From the NCBI RefSeq assembly GCF_000314995.1, contig NZ_BAEO01000027.1, positions 274,519-338,518 of the forward strand: DNA of 64,000 nucleotides, read 5' to 3'. Under the pieces are notes generated by a model that saw only the letters and a list, made by a program, of their open reading frames with translations, was not told the DNA's origin and searched no databases. Positions 17,348 to 27,254 of this stretch are shown piece after piece. Origin of the DNA: Paraglaciecola arctica BSs20135. GTDB taxonomy: Bacteria; Pseudomonadota; Gammaproteobacteria; Enterobacterales; Alteromonadaceae. Each line of letters opens with the position of its first letter. Within the stretch, counting starts at the first letter, position 1. The translations under genes were made by a program, and so were the position numbers.

Positions 17348-18706
17348 CTACTTTTTAGTGGGGCGCTGCCAATTACTTACATTTCTTTGTTTAGCTCTAG
17401 CAATAGCTAATTCATTATCATTGACTTCTTTGGTCACTACAGAGCCTGCGCCTACAGTAGCATTCGCACCAATATTGGCAGGTGCTACCAATGCGCTGTT
17501 TGAGCCAATAAAAGCACCATCACCTATGATGGTTTTGAATTTATTCACTCCATCATAATTACAGGTAATAGTACCCGCACCTATATTGGCACCTTCGCCT
17601 ACCTCTGTATCGCCAAGGTAGCTTAGATGGTTGGCTTTTGAGCCTTTTCCTAAGGTGGTTTTTTTCATTTCAACAAAGTTACCTACCCGTGATTTCTCTT
17701 TCATCACAGTCCCGGGGCGTAATCGAGCATAAGGGCCAACACTACAATGCTCGCCCACTTTAGCTTGTTCAATAATGCAGTTGGCATGGATAACTGCGTT
17801 CTCTGCAATTTCACAATCAATCAATATACAATTTGCGCCAATAGTCGTATTTGAGCCAATTTTTACTTTACCTTCAACGATGACATTCACGTCTATTGTA
17901 ATATCTTGCCCGATTTCCAATTCTCCTCTTAAGTCGAAACGTGCTGGATCTAACAAGGATACACCACGCATCATTAAGGCTTTAGCTTGTTCATCTTGGT
18001 AGGCGCGTTCGATCGAAGCAAGTTGCACTCTATTATTAATCCCTTCAACTTCAATTGCTGATGAAGGCTGAGAAGCATGAATAGATTTTCCTTCTTTGGC
18101 GGCCATCTCAATCACGTCAGTTAAGTAAAATTCACCTTGGGCATTGTTATTGTTTAGGGCTGACAACCAACGTTTTAAGTCTTTACCCCCCATAATCATC
18201 ATGCCAGTGTTAGTTTCTTTGATTTGATGCTGTTGTTCTGACGCGTCTTTGTGTTCAACAATGGCTGTGACTTGTGAACCTTGTCTGATGATCCGGCCCA
18301 TGCCAGTTGGATCGTCTAGCTCTACTGTTAACAAAGCAAGGTCGGCATCTTTTTTCACTGCTATTAATTGCTGTAATGTGGACTCTTTAATCAGCGGTGC
18401 ATCACCTACCAATATCAATACGTCTTCGTTATCTTGAATATAAGGAGCTGCTTGCTGTACCGCATGGCCGGTGCCCAACTGTTTATCTTGTAGACACCAA
18501 GACAAATCATTGTGACTGAGTTTATTTTGTAGCTGTTCTCGTCCGTGGCCGTAAACTAAATGGATATTTGTGGCTCCCAATTTGTTTACAGTATCAATGA
18601 TATGTTGAACCATGGGTTTGCCACCAATAGGGTGTAATACCTTAGGTAAAGAAGATTTCATTCTTGTACCTTTGCCTGCTGCTAAAACTACTACTGAAAA
18701 AGCCAT
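17348..18706 (-). CDS. glmU: Bifunctional N-acetylglucosamine-1-phosphate uridyltransferase / acetyltransferase
   Basis: 452 residues, the family length. The N-terminal nucleotidyltransferase opens with [20 protein letters not shown], the signature loop, and continues with [11 protein letters not shown] and LVGDAPLI. The C-terminal half is a left-handed beta-helix of hexapeptide repeats ([33 protein letters not shown]) with the acetyltransferase His region [14 protein letters not shown]. It acetylates glucosamine-1-phosphate and joins it to UTP to give UDP-GlcNAc for peptidoglycan and lipopolysaccharide. It is near glmS, which feeds the same pathway, but the two are separated by a terminator and the regulator gene. 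Confidence 0.97.
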   Translation of the reverse strand: MAFSVVVLAAGKGTRMKSSLPKVLHPIGGKPMVQHIIDTVNKLGATNIHLVYGHGREQLQNKLSHNDLSWCLQDKQLGTGHAVQQAAPYIQDNEDVLILVGDAPLIKESTLQQLIAVKKDADLALLTVELDDPTGMGRIIRQGSQVTAIVEHKDASEQQHQIKETNTGMMIMGGKDLKRWLSALNNNNAQGEFYLTDVIEMAAKEGKSIHASQPSSAIEVEGINNRVQLASIERAYQDEQAKALMMRGVSLLDPARFDLRGELEIGQDITIDVNVIVEGKVKIGSNTTIGANCILIDCEIAENAVIHANCIIEQAKVGEHCSVGPYARLRPGTVMKEKSRVGNFVEMKKTTLGKGSKANHLSYLGDTEVGEGANIGAGTITCNYDGVNKFKTIIGDGAFIGSNSALVAPANIGANATVGAGSVVTKEVNDNELAIARAKQRNVSNWQRPTKK

Positions 18707-19039
18707 TTAATTTCCTTTAAAAGTGAAGTGCCTGTCGCCTGTGCAAGCAATATCTTGGACATTTCTACATTCTACTTATTTGCTAATGTACTGTCAGTAG
18801 TTGAGTGGCAGTTATATAGTTTGTCTCAAATTTATTGCGAATATAGATAGAGGATCTTGGTAAAAATTTCAGAATGACTATTCTACATGATGACTATGCG
18901 CATATTTTAAGCAAAAAGAATAAAATAAAGAATATCGCTGATGACTCGATAGATAATTCTCCGTTATGATAGTGCTAGTTGCCTTTATGGCATTGGTTAT
19001 TAGAAAACAGATTAGACAAAATTAAGAGCAGGGTTGCCC
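18707..19039. other. Divergent promoter region of glmU and a cyclase gene
   Basis: About 330 bases between divergent genes. No gene or strong repeat was seen. Promoters for both sides must lie here, though none is clear enough to place. Confidence 0.35.
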
Positions 19040-20464
19040 GTGAATATTTTTCGTACATTACATCGAAGTATCTTAATATTGTTTGCTGTGGTTGTAGTAT
19101 CTATAGTCACCTTAGTTCATATCAGTGTATCTAAAATAGTTGCGGAACAAAGTAGAGCGCAACAACAATCCCACTCTCCAGCGATGCAACTGATTATTCA
19201 ACAACTGATGCAGCCTCTGCATATTTCACAGACATTGGCTAAAGCTAAAGAGCTTAAAGATTTAATGCTTAACCCTGTGGAGAATGAAGAGCAAATTTTT
19301 GTGACTCTGAAGCGCTTAAATCAGGAGTTTTCATTAAACTTTTTTATCGCTAGTGAGATCAGTCGAGTTCAATATGATTCAGAGGGGAAGAAAATCGAGT
19401 TGAATGAAGGCAAAGTTGATTGGTATTTCAGATACAAATCCCAACCTGAAAATGCTATGGCTGATATTGGACAATGGCAAAACCCGCAGTTTTATATTGA
19501 TTTAAAAATTTACGATGACGAAGATAATTTTCTTGGTGTTTTTGGCGTAGGTAAAAGTCTCAACGCATTTACCCAAGTGTTTAATGAGTATAAAAAAACC
19601 TACGGATATGATTTTATCTTTGTTGATCAGAATAAGGATATTACTCTGACATCTGATCCTGAGTTATTAATTAAAGGTGTAACCTTCAAAAATTTAGCCG
19701 ATCTACCGTGGTTTCAAAACTTAAATCCAGAGCAACAACAAGCTTCATTAAATAATTTGTTATTACAAATTAATGGCCAAGAGGCACTTATTGCAGAGCT
19801 GAATATTCAACCATTTGACTGGACTTTATACATCATTACACCTCTTCAATCTCGGCAAACTGAGATAAGTCGCGGTTTTATCATTAGTGTAGTGACTTTA
19901 TTAGCAGTGATATTTGGATTGTTTTTACTGATATACAACTTATTGTATTATTTCAAAAAAGACATCCAAAAAATCAAACAAATAGACATCCTCACCGAAT
20001 TGCCTAATCGAAGTAACATCACCTTAAAATTTGAAGAACTGATGTATGAGAAGCAGTCGATGAGTTTGGTACTTATTGATTTAGATAACTTTAAGCCTAT
20101 TAATGAAACTCACGGCAGGAAAGCTGGGGATATAGTGTTGCGTCAAGTAGCACAAATGTTGCAAACTGATATACGTGAAACAGACATTTTAGGTCGTTGG
20201 GGTGGTGAGGAATTTATCTTATTAATGCCTAATACCGGTCCTCATGAAGCGGTCGAATTATGTCAGGAGTTATGTAACAAGTTGGGGGCTATGACCATCA
20301 CCACAGGCACAACTTCTATTCAAATAACAGGGAGTTTCGGGGTATCTTTTACCGCATCTCCACGCACTATGTCAGAAGTTATCTCTGCAGCAGATGATGC
20401 ACTATTTTCCGCTAAACGAGATGGTAGAAACATGGTCAGGATGCAATTAATCGATTCTGATTAA
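19040..20464 (+). CDS. Membrane diguanylate cyclase with periplasmic sensor
   Basis: 474 residues from a GTG at 19040 with an AGGG site; a TTG two codons upstream is too close to the ribosome site. A helix near residues 8-28 and another near 285-307 frame a periplasmic domain of the Cache type. The stretches WYFRYKSQPENAM and FLGVFGVGKSL suggest small-molecule sensing. The GGDEF domain begins at DILTELPNRSNI and carries RWGGEEFILLMP, an active motif. The inhibitory I-site is intact (RETD five residues before GGEEF), unlike the cyclase at 10337. It should make c-di-GMP in response to an extracellular cue that is not identified. Confidence 0.88.
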   Translation: MNIFRTLHRSILILFAVVVVSIVTLVHISVSKIVAEQSRAQQQSHSPAMQLIIQQLMQPLHISQTLAKAKELKDLMLNPVENEEQIFVTLKRLNQEFSLNFFIASEISRVQYDSEGKKIELNEGKVDWYFRYKSQPENAMADIGQWQNPQFYIDLKIYDDEDNFLGVFGVGKSLNAFTQVFNEYKKTYGYDFIFVDQNKDITLTSDPELLIKGVTFKNLADLPWFQNLNPEQQQASLNNLLLQINGQEALIAELNIQPFDWTLYIITPLQSRQTEISRGFIISVVTLLAVIFGLFLLIYNLLYYFKKDIQKIKQIDILTELPNRSNITLKFEELMYEKQSMSLVLIDLDNFKPINETHGRKAGDIVLRQVAQMLQTDIRETDILGRWGGEEFILLMPNTGPHEAVELCQELCNKLGAMTITTGTTSIQITGSFGVSFTASPRTMSEVISAADDALFSAKRDGRNMVRMQLIDSD

Positions 20465-20482
20465 AGCGCCCATAGTGTTTGA

Positions 20483-20953
20483 TTAGACAACACTTTTTTC
20501 CAACTCCAACAGGCCAGCTTTGATTGATGTACCCCAAGCATAACCCGTCAACTTACCATTACTGCCGATAACACGATGACAAGGCACAACAATAGTAAGA
20601 GGGTTGCGTCCATTTGCCGCACCTACTGCCCTTACTGCCTTCGGATTGTTTATTGCTTTTGCAATAGCAGCATAACTGCAGGTTTTTCCATAGCCGATAG
20701 TCACTAGCTGCCGCCACACTTGATGCTGAAAATCAGTGCCTTTAGGGTTTAGGCTCAAATTAAAGTGAGTCCTTTTTCCAGCAAAATACTCATCTAATTG
20801 TGCAACTGCTTGCTGAGTAAATACACTCTTATTGGGTAATTTAACCTGGTCGTCTACAAAACGGATGGCCGTAATACCAACTTGGTCTGCAGAGACTTCT
20901 AATGTGCCAAATTTCGAATCCAAATATTCAACAAAATCATTACTTTTAATCAC
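20483..20953 (-). CDS. ogt: Methylated-DNA-protein cysteine methyltransferase
   Basis: 156 residues from a GTG at 20953. That GTG overlaps the upstream stop as GTGA and has GGAG 6 bases before it, so I prefer it to the longer frame from 20992. The active-site motif VVPCHRVIGSNGKLTGYAWG contains the acceptor Cys. The DNA-binding helix-turn-helix (YAAIAKAINNPKAVRAVGAANGRNP) precedes it. The enzyme removes methyl groups from O6-methylguanine in a suicide reaction. It forms a two-gene operon with the Ada/AlkA-like protein, so both arms of alkylation repair are made together. Confidence 0.93.
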   Translation of the reverse strand: MIKSNDFVEYLDSKFGTLEVSADQVGITAIRFVDDQVKLPNKSVFTQQAVAQLDEYFAGKRTHFNLSLNPKGTDFQHQVWRQLVTIGYGKTCSYAAIAKAINNPKAVRAVGAANGRNPLTIVVPCHRVIGSNGKLTGYAWGTSIKAGLLELEKSVV

Positions 20954-22329
20954 GGCATACTCCAAAGTTGAAATGTTAGATAGCTTCGCCAAGGGCGCGC
21001 CAATTCGGGGTCTATCTTTATTTTTGCCAATTGTTTTTTAATTATTAGGTCAGTGTTAAGCCATATGTCGGGGGAAGATTGGCCGCGCATTTTTGCATAA
21101 GCGACAGTCCATGGCCCTATACCTTTAATATTTAACCAATCATCAACCGATGGAGCTGAGCAACTAACAATATGTTGCGCAAATAAAAGCAAGGTTTGTT
21201 TGCGACTGTTTGGAATTTTTAGAAATGCAAGATCACTATTGGTTATAGCTTTAGCGCTAGGGAAATAACACTTATCTCCTTCTGTTTCGCCTAATTCTTT
21301 GGTTAGTAAAGAGAGTAAGTTAATAGCCGCTTTGACTGATATTTGTTGGCCGAGAATGGCTCGACAACCTGCTTCAAAAGTATCCCATACACCAGGTATT
21401 CTCAATCCCGTCACCATCTTATCTGCAGGCACACCACATCTTAATAACTGGGTTCGGATAGACTTAGTATCTGCGTTGAGATCAAATATTCGCTCTATAT
21501 TGCTTAATACAGTCATCAATTTTTCGATATTGGCTAGGCTTATCTCTACCTGTAAATAATTTTTATCCTGTATTGCTGAAACCCTAAACCAGCCCTTATC
21601 TGTTCCAATGTTAAAGGTTCTAGAATAAAAATTATCAGCAACATATTCGACTCCTTGAATCGCTCTCAAAGCTAAGAATGATTGCATATGCTGCCAATTG
21701 AAAGGTGGCCGAAAAGCAAGCTTTAGCGTAATTAGCTGTTCTTTATTATTCTTACTCTGCCTTATTTGTTGGGGAGTCAAGCCAGTCACTTTTTTGAAAT
21801 TATGTTGTAAACGCCTAGCACTAGCAAAGCCACTAGCATCGGCAATATTTTCAATCGATAAGCTGCTTTGGTGCAGTAGTTGCTTAGCAAATAGAACTTT
21901 ATCAAATAATTGGTATTGTTTTGGGCTTAAGCCTAAATGCTGCTGAAATAAATGCCGAAAGTAGCGGGTAGTTATACCCAGCTTAACCGCTATTTCTTCG
22001 ATACTAAGTTCTCTATTTTGCCTGAGTAAACGCATTGCTCTGTGAACTGTAGTATTGACTCCTTGCCATGCGTAAGAATGAGGTGCACTGTCAGGCCGGC
22101 AGCGTAAACAAGGTCGGTAGCCTGCAAACATTGCTTGTTGGGCTAACTGAAAATATTCGACATTTTTTTCAAGTGGCGTATTCGCGGGACAAATTGATCG
22201 ACAAAAAATATTCGTTGTTTTTACGGCGATAAAAAAGGTGCCGTCAAAGCGCGGATCTCTTGTTAGTCGAGCTTGTTGATAATCTGCATTCATCTGAGTG
22301 TGCATAATTAGAGTGTGCTTTAATACCAT
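20950..22329 (-). CDS. Ada-N/AraC/AlkA fusion: alkylation-response regulator and DNA glycosylase
   Basis: 459 residues in three parts. Residues about 20-90 are an Ada zinc-type methyl-sensor (FFIAVKTTNIFCRSICPANT ... CLRCRPD) with all four Cys. About 95-190 is an AraC-type double helix-turn-helix (LRQNRELSIEEIAVKLGITT, SGFASARRLQHNFKK). About 200-455 is an AlkA-type glycosylase with an HhH-GPD fold (RAILGQQISVKAA, LKIPNSRKQTLL, WLNIKGIGPWTVAYAKMR) ending in a catalytic-Asp region. It should sense methyl damage, activate transcription and excise alkylated bases. Such fusions are known in proteobacteria. Several Met codons near the start are possible; no clear ribosome site picks one. Confidence 0.9.
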   Translation of the reverse strand: MVLKHTLIMHTQMNADYQQARLTRDPRFDGTFFIAVKTTNIFCRSICPANTPLEKNVEYFQLAQQAMFAGYRPCLRCRPDSAPHSYAWQGVNTTVHRAMRLLRQNRELSIEEIAVKLGITTRYFRHLFQQHLGLSPKQYQLFDKVLFAKQLLHQSSLSIENIADASGFASARRLQHNFKKVTGLTPQQIRQSKNNKEQLITLKLAFRPPFNWQHMQSFLALRAIQGVEYVADNFYSRTFNIGTDKGWFRVSAIQDKNYLQVEISLANIEKLMTVLSNIERIFDLNADTKSIRTQLLRCGVPADKMVTGLRIPGVWDTFEAGCRAILGQQISVKAAINLLSLLTKELGETEGDKCYFPSAKAITNSDLAFLKIPNSRKQTLLLFAQHIVSCSAPSVDDWLNIKGIGPWTVAYAKMRGQSSPDIWLNTDLIIKKQLAKIKIDPELARPWRSYLTFQLWSMP

Positions 22330-22585
22330 CGTTATTGTTATTCTAACGACTTCTATGGATATAGTGCGACAAAAGCGGCAGTCAATAGTTGATTATGTGT
22401 GCCGTGCCCGAACAATCCATGATGGGTGTTGTCCCAAGAACCAACAAATAGGATAATAGCCAATATTGGGCTATATGTAACTTAGCTGATTCAATCTAAA
22501 AATAGGAATAATGTGACTTCTTTTGTTTATGTAACTGTGGGTTTATTGGAAATGCTAAGCAAAGCTATGCAACTTCAACTGCTGC

Positions 22586-23746
22586 ATGTTTAAGTCCTTC
22601 ATAGGGTTTTTACTGTTATTTAGTGTATACAGTGAACAGAGTTTTGCCGCCGATAAATGGCTGACGAAATTTGCCGAAGATATCCAACAAAAAGCACAAA
22701 AAAAGAATTTACCAGGCTATACCTTTGCATATATTGAAAAAGGTAAACCCGCTTCGGTGGTTGTGTATGGCAAAGAAAGCAATTCAGGTAAATCTAAAGC
22801 AATAGATGTAGATACAGTATTTAGATTGGCATCGGTATCTAAAACTTTTACTTCTATGTTAATGGCCAAATATGTGGCACAAAATCAATTAGATTGGCAA
22901 GTGCCTGTGGCGCAATTGGTGCCTGAGTTTTCTAAAGCAAATAGCAAAAGTGGTGAGCTGTTATTACAACATGTTATTGGCCAATCTAGTGGATATACAC
23001 CTAATGCCTATGACAATTTAATTGAGGCAAATTATGCAGTTGAGCGAGTACTTACTATGCTCGCTGACCTTGAACCTCTTTGCAGGCCTGGTGAATGTTA
23101 TACTTACCAAAATACCTTGTTTGCAGTAGTCGATAGTTACTTTACGCAACATCATTCATCTTATTCGCAAGCTTTAACCCAAACCTTGATCCAGCCTCTT
23201 AATATGCCTCATGCAAGTATTGGTAAAACCGCGTTATTATCCTCAGAAAAATGGGCCAAGCCTCATGTGGCTATTTCAAGAAATCGTTGGCGTTTAACAA
23301 CAGTTAGAAATGACTATTATCGCTATTCTCCTGCAGCTGGTGTGAATGCCAGCATGCGCGATATGGTCATTTGGATGCGTGCACTTCTCGGTGAAACACC
23401 GCAAATTGTGCCACCTGAACTAATTGCTCAAGTGACCACACCACTGACTAAAAGTAAAAAGGAAACATACAGACGTCAATGGCGTGAATTTTTATCAGAT
23501 GCTCACTATGGATTGGGTTGGCGTATCTACGATTTTGCAGGGCACACCCTTAACTATCATGGTGGCTGGGTACAAGGATACCGTGCAGATATAGCATTTT
23601 CACCTGAATTTGGTGTAGGTTACGTGATGTTGATGAACGCAGAATCAAACTTGATTAATGAGTTTACCCCTGATTTTTGGGCTAGATGTTTTAAACACTT
23701 AGAACAAGCCAGCTTAGTCGCTGGCTCATTAAAAACAGCACCCTAG
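22586..23746 (+). CDS. Serine hydrolase of the beta-lactamase (class C-like) family
   Basis: 386 residues with a signal peptide (MFKSFIGFLLLFSVYSEQSFA). The SxxK nucleophile motif is SVSK in FRLASVSKTFTSMLM. The Tyr motif YxN appears as YQN in CYTYQN, and the third element is HGG in YHGGWVQGYRA. This is the pattern of beta-lactamase-related esterases and peptidases (PF00144) rather than true antibiotic-degrading AmpC. It acts in the periplasm; the substrate is unknown. Its 3' end overlaps the convergent speA gene by 4 bases. Confidence 0.85.
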   Translation: MFKSFIGFLLLFSVYSEQSFAADKWLTKFAEDIQQKAQKKNLPGYTFAYIEKGKPASVVVYGKESNSGKSKAIDVDTVFRLASVSKTFTSMLMAKYVAQNQLDWQVPVAQLVPEFSKANSKSGELLLQHVIGQSSGYTPNAYDNLIEANYAVERVLTMLADLEPLCRPGECYTYQNTLFAVVDSYFTQHHSSYSQALTQTLIQPLNMPHASIGKTALLSSEKWAKPHVAISRNRWRLTTVRNDYYRYSPAAGVNASMRDMVIWMRALLGETPQIVPPELIAQVTTPLTKSKKETYRRQWREFLSDAHYGLGWRIYDFAGHTLNYHGGWVQGYRADIAFSPEFGVGYVMLMNAESNLINEFTPDFWARCFKHLEQASLVAGSLKTAP

Positions 23747-25662
23747 GTTTTTAGGTAGGTATAACCTTTTAAGCAGTCTTCATAGAAGTCTGTCCATTTT
23801 ACACCCTCTCTTGGTTGCATCTGCCCTTGAGCAACGTGTTCATCAATCATCTTTTTCACGCTTTTGGCCATGGAGCTTGGGTGGTATTGCATGATTGAAA
23901 GTACATCCTCAACAGATGAGCCGTGGACCATCTCTTCAATGTAAAAGTCTTTCGGATCATCGTCATGACTGAATATATGTACTTCGTTCAAGCGACCAAA
24001 CAAGTTATGCATGTCGCCCATCACATCTTGATAAGCTCCAGTCAAGAATAAGCCCAGATAATAATCTTCATCTGGCTTAAGGTCGTGCATAGGCACAATA
24101 TTTGAAATGCCATATTCGCTAATAAATTGATCCAACTTGCCATCACTGTCACAAGTAATATCTACTAAGGAACAGTTAATGGTTGGTTTTTCATTCATTC
24201 TAGTCAATGGAACCACCGGCAGTATTTGGTCTATCGCCCAAGTATCCGCGGCAGATTGAAAAACTGAAAAATTGCATAGATACTGAGAAGATAATGCATA
24301 GTCTAGTTCCTGCATTTCTTCGGGCACAAACTCTGCGTCTTTGATACGAAGCTGCACTTTTCCCATAATTTGCCAGTATAAGGTTTCAATCTTGGCGAGT
24401 TCTTCTAGAGATATAACTCTTAATTTAAAGGCATGTAATGCTTGTTCTTTAAACTGCGAGGCGTCATTAAATATTTCTTGTAAATTGTTTTGATTATCGA
24501 TGATCTCTATTAGTTCTCGCATATCGCTAACTAAGACATGTTCACCATCGACGAGCTTTGTGGCTATGCCTGCACCGTGAGCTTTTATTTCACCAACAAC
24601 TTGGGTGACTACACAACTATGGTGTGCAGTAATAGCTCTGCCACTTTCGCTAACTAAGATAGGGTGGGGCACATCTTCTAAGTCGCATACTTGTTTCATG
24701 CCATAAACAATATCAGCCACGTACTCCTGCATACTGTAATTTCGAGAAGAGTCGTTAGTTGATTGACTGCCGTCGTAATCAATTCCTAAGCCGCCACCTA
24801 CGTCAACGTACTCAAGTTTAAAACCCATGCGGTGTAACTCTGAATAGATCATCGCTCCTTCGGCAATGGATTCTTTTACGGCGCGGATATCGGTTAATTG
24901 GCTGCCAATATGAAAATGTAATAGTTTCAAACAATCCGCCATGCCATGTTCTTCAAGGTAACGTGCGGCATTGATCATTTCGCTAATGGTTAAACCAAAC
25001 TTTGCTCTGTCACCACCCGAACTTGCCCATTTTCCACGACCTTTCACTGTCATCTTTGAGCGTATACCTACAATCGGGGCAACACCAAGCTCTTCAGCAA
25101 TTCTCACTAATAAAACTAATTCAGAAAATTTCTCAATAACCACAATTGTTTTTCGACCCAACTTGCGGCTTAACAAGGCTAAACGCATAAATTCTTCGTC
25201 TTTGTAACCATTGAGTATAGTAAGTGATTCGGTATTAGTATTGAGTGCCATAACGGTCAATAGCTCAGCTTTTGAGCCAGCCTCTAACCCGTAGTTAAAA
25301 GGTGCTCCAGCGTCGACAATTTCTTCTACCACTTCGCGCATCTGGTTGACTTTTATAGGGTACACGCCCATGTAGCCGCCGTTATACTCAGCTTCTTTAA
25401 GGGTATTTTGAAAGGTTTTATTTAACAAGGCTACTTGCGAACGCAGGATATCGTGAAACCTCACCACCAAAGGAAATTGGATGCCTTCTTGTTTGATTTC
25501 GTCTATGACTGCTTTGAAATCAATTCTCATGTCGGTATTCGAAGGGTCGGGAGTAATATGTAAATTGCCATTTTGCCCAATTTCAAAATAGCCATCGCCC
25601 CAACGTTTTACACGGTAGATATTTTCCGAATCGTCAATGGTCCACTTTTTAGTTCTTGGCAT
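23743..25662 (-). CDS. speA: Biosynthetic arginine decarboxylase
   Basis: 639 residues, the length of SpeA. YMGVYPIKVNQMREVVEEIV carries the PLP-binding Lys. HFHIGSQLTDI and YVDVGGGLGIDYDG are the PLP phosphate-binding and barrel motifs. Also typical are LVSESGRAITAHHSCV and the C-terminal FYEDCLKGYTYL. It converts arginine to agmatine with Mg2+ and PLP, the first step of putrescine synthesis. It is read away from mgtE, 69 bases upstream, on the same strand, so an mgtE-speA transcript is possible. Confidence 0.97.
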   Translation of the reverse strand: MPRTKKWTIDDSENIYRVKRWGDGYFEIGQNGNLHITPDPSNTDMRIDFKAVIDEIKQEGIQFPLVVRFHDILRSQVALLNKTFQNTLKEAEYNGGYMGVYPIKVNQMREVVEEIVDAGAPFNYGLEAGSKAELLTVMALNTNTESLTILNGYKDEEFMRLALLSRKLGRKTIVVIEKFSELVLLVRIAEELGVAPIVGIRSKMTVKGRGKWASSGGDRAKFGLTISEMINAARYLEEHGMADCLKLLHFHIGSQLTDIRAVKESIAEGAMIYSELHRMGFKLEYVDVGGGLGIDYDGSQSTNDSSRNYSMQEYVADIVYGMKQVCDLEDVPHPILVSESGRAITAHHSCVVTQVVGEIKAHGAGIATKLVDGEHVLVSDMRELIEIIDNQNNLQEIFNDASQFKEQALHAFKLRVISLEELAKIETLYWQIMGKVQLRIKDAEFVPEEMQELDYALSSQYLCNFSVFQSAADTWAIDQILPVVPLTRMNEKPTINCSLVDITCDSDGKLDQFISEYGISNIVPMHDLKPDEDYYLGLFLTGAYQDVMGDMHNLFGRLNEVHIFSHDDDPKDFYIEEMVHGSSVEDVLSIMQYHPSSMAKSVKKMIDEHVAQGQMQPREGVKWTDFYEDCLKGYTYLKT

Positions 25663-25731
25663 AGTATTTTCTATCTATCAAAAGGTTTTAAACGGGCGGA
25701 TTATAAAGAACAACAATTGTGCTGGCTAGCA

Positions 25732-27072
25732 TTAAACTAACAACAATGATGCCGAGCCTAAAAACACAAAAAAGCCCACTACATCTGTGACCGTAGTTAA
25801 TATCACTGAGCCAGCAAGGGCTGGGTCAATACCCATTTTGTCGAGCAAAACAGGGATCATTATTCCAGCAACGGCGGCAATTAGCATGTTGATAATTAAT
25901 GCCACAGCAATAATGGCAGACAGCCATGGATTATCAAACCACAATGAGGTTATAGCCGAGACAACTAAAGCCCAGAGTAGCCCATTAAAAAAGGCAACTA
26001 ATACTTCTTTGTTGCCAAGAGCCCTTAGATTCGATGTGGCCAATTGTCCTGTGGCTAATCCTCTAATGGTTAACGTCAATGTTTGACTACCCGTAATGCC
26101 GCCCATGCTTGCCACAATGGGCATAAGCACCGCCAATGCGACAACTTGCGCAACAACTTCATCGAAAATGCCGATAACAATGGATGCAGCAAAAGCAGTT
26201 AATAAATTGATCCCCAACCATACCGCCCTGCGTCTTGAACTGGTAAACACTGGCGCAAATAAGTCTTCGTCGCTAACGCGCCCCATATGTGACAACTGAG
26301 CTTCATAATATTCTTGGTAGACTTCAATGGCATCTTTTACAGAAAAGCGTCCCAGTAGTCGCCCTTCTTTGGTGATGACAGGTAACATTGAGCGTCCACT
26401 GCTTTTTACCGCTTCGGACGCGTCAAACAGTTCTAAGTCAGCTGCCAGTACGTGATCTGAAAATTCAGCGACTTGGATAAGAGGGGTGTTAGCTTCACAA
26501 GTAAATAATTGATTTATATCAACTTGTCCCAAATAGTGGTCAGTATCATCTACCACCAAAATACTATCGGTATAGGCGGGTAATGCCTCTATTTTTAATG
26601 CTTCTAGTAGTTCACCTACAGAAACATTTTTATTGGCTGTGTACACATCATGATTAACGTAACGACCTAGTTGTTCATCTGAGTAGTTGAGTGCCTCTTC
26701 GATTAGGCCAGACTCTTGGGCGTTTAGTTTCTTAATTAAACCTTTTGCAACTCGGTTGGGTAGTGCATCCAGTATTTCGACTAAGTGTTCAGTGGTACTG
26801 GCAAGCGCAAGATCTTCAATATTTTGATTGGATAGCAACGACATAAGCTGCTCACGGGAGTCATCTCGCATCGCAGCCAATATAGGCGACTTTTTATCTT
26901 CACTGAGTGTTTGCCATAACTCAAATCGCAGGTCTTTAGGTAGTCCCTCAAATACAAAAGCCCAATCTTCAGAAGTGAAATCTCGGGCGATAATAGGAAC
27001 CGCTACTTGATCTTCTTTAAGTCGGTCAAGTAACCATAAAAAAGCACTTTCCCGTTGTTCTTGACTGACCAT
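25732..27072 (-). CDS. mgtE: Magnesium transporter MgtE
   Basis: 446 residues with the MgtE order. A cytoplasmic N domain (about 1-130) is followed by two CBS domains (DSILVVDDTDHYLGQVDI, SGRSMLPVITKEGRLLGRF). Five helices then run from about residue 285 and include the pore signature LMPIVASMGGITGSQTLTLTIRGLA and the end PALAGSVILTTVTDVVGF. It forms a dimeric Mg2+ channel gated by intracellular Mg2+ through the CBS part. No Mg2+ riboswitch was recognised upstream. Confidence 0.95.
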   Translation of the reverse strand: MVSQEQRESAFLWLLDRLKEDQVAVPIIARDFTSEDWAFVFEGLPKDLRFELWQTLSEDKKSPILAAMRDDSREQLMSLLSNQNIEDLALASTTEHLVEILDALPNRVAKGLIKKLNAQESGLIEEALNYSDEQLGRYVNHDVYTANKNVSVGELLEALKIEALPAYTDSILVVDDTDHYLGQVDINQLFTCEANTPLIQVAEFSDHVLAADLELFDASEAVKSSGRSMLPVITKEGRLLGRFSVKDAIEVYQEYYEAQLSHMGRVSDEDLFAPVFTSSRRRAVWLGINLLTAFAASIVIGIFDEVVAQVVALAVLMPIVASMGGITGSQTLTLTIRGLATGQLATSNLRALGNKEVLVAFFNGLLWALVVSAITSLWFDNPWLSAIIAVALIINMLIAAVAGIMIPVLLDKMGIDPALAGSVILTTVTDVVGFFVFLGSASLLLV

Positions 27073-27254
27073 TTTAATCTCCTTCTAGCTAAACCATATG
27101 GTATCGATAAAAGATAAGTACACCATAGTCATTTATTATGATTTTTTGGTGTATCTTATTATTAGCTTATGATGTCAAATGAAGGGCCATTTCTTTTTAT
27201 TCTTAATCCCACTTAAGAACGTGCCATTACTACCAATAAATTAGAGATACAGAT

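Noticed and set aside
22586..23746. Antibiotic-resistance beta-lactamase
   Set aside because: The SxxK-YxN-HGG pattern fits general serine esterases/peptidases; the KTG typical of AmpC is not seen.
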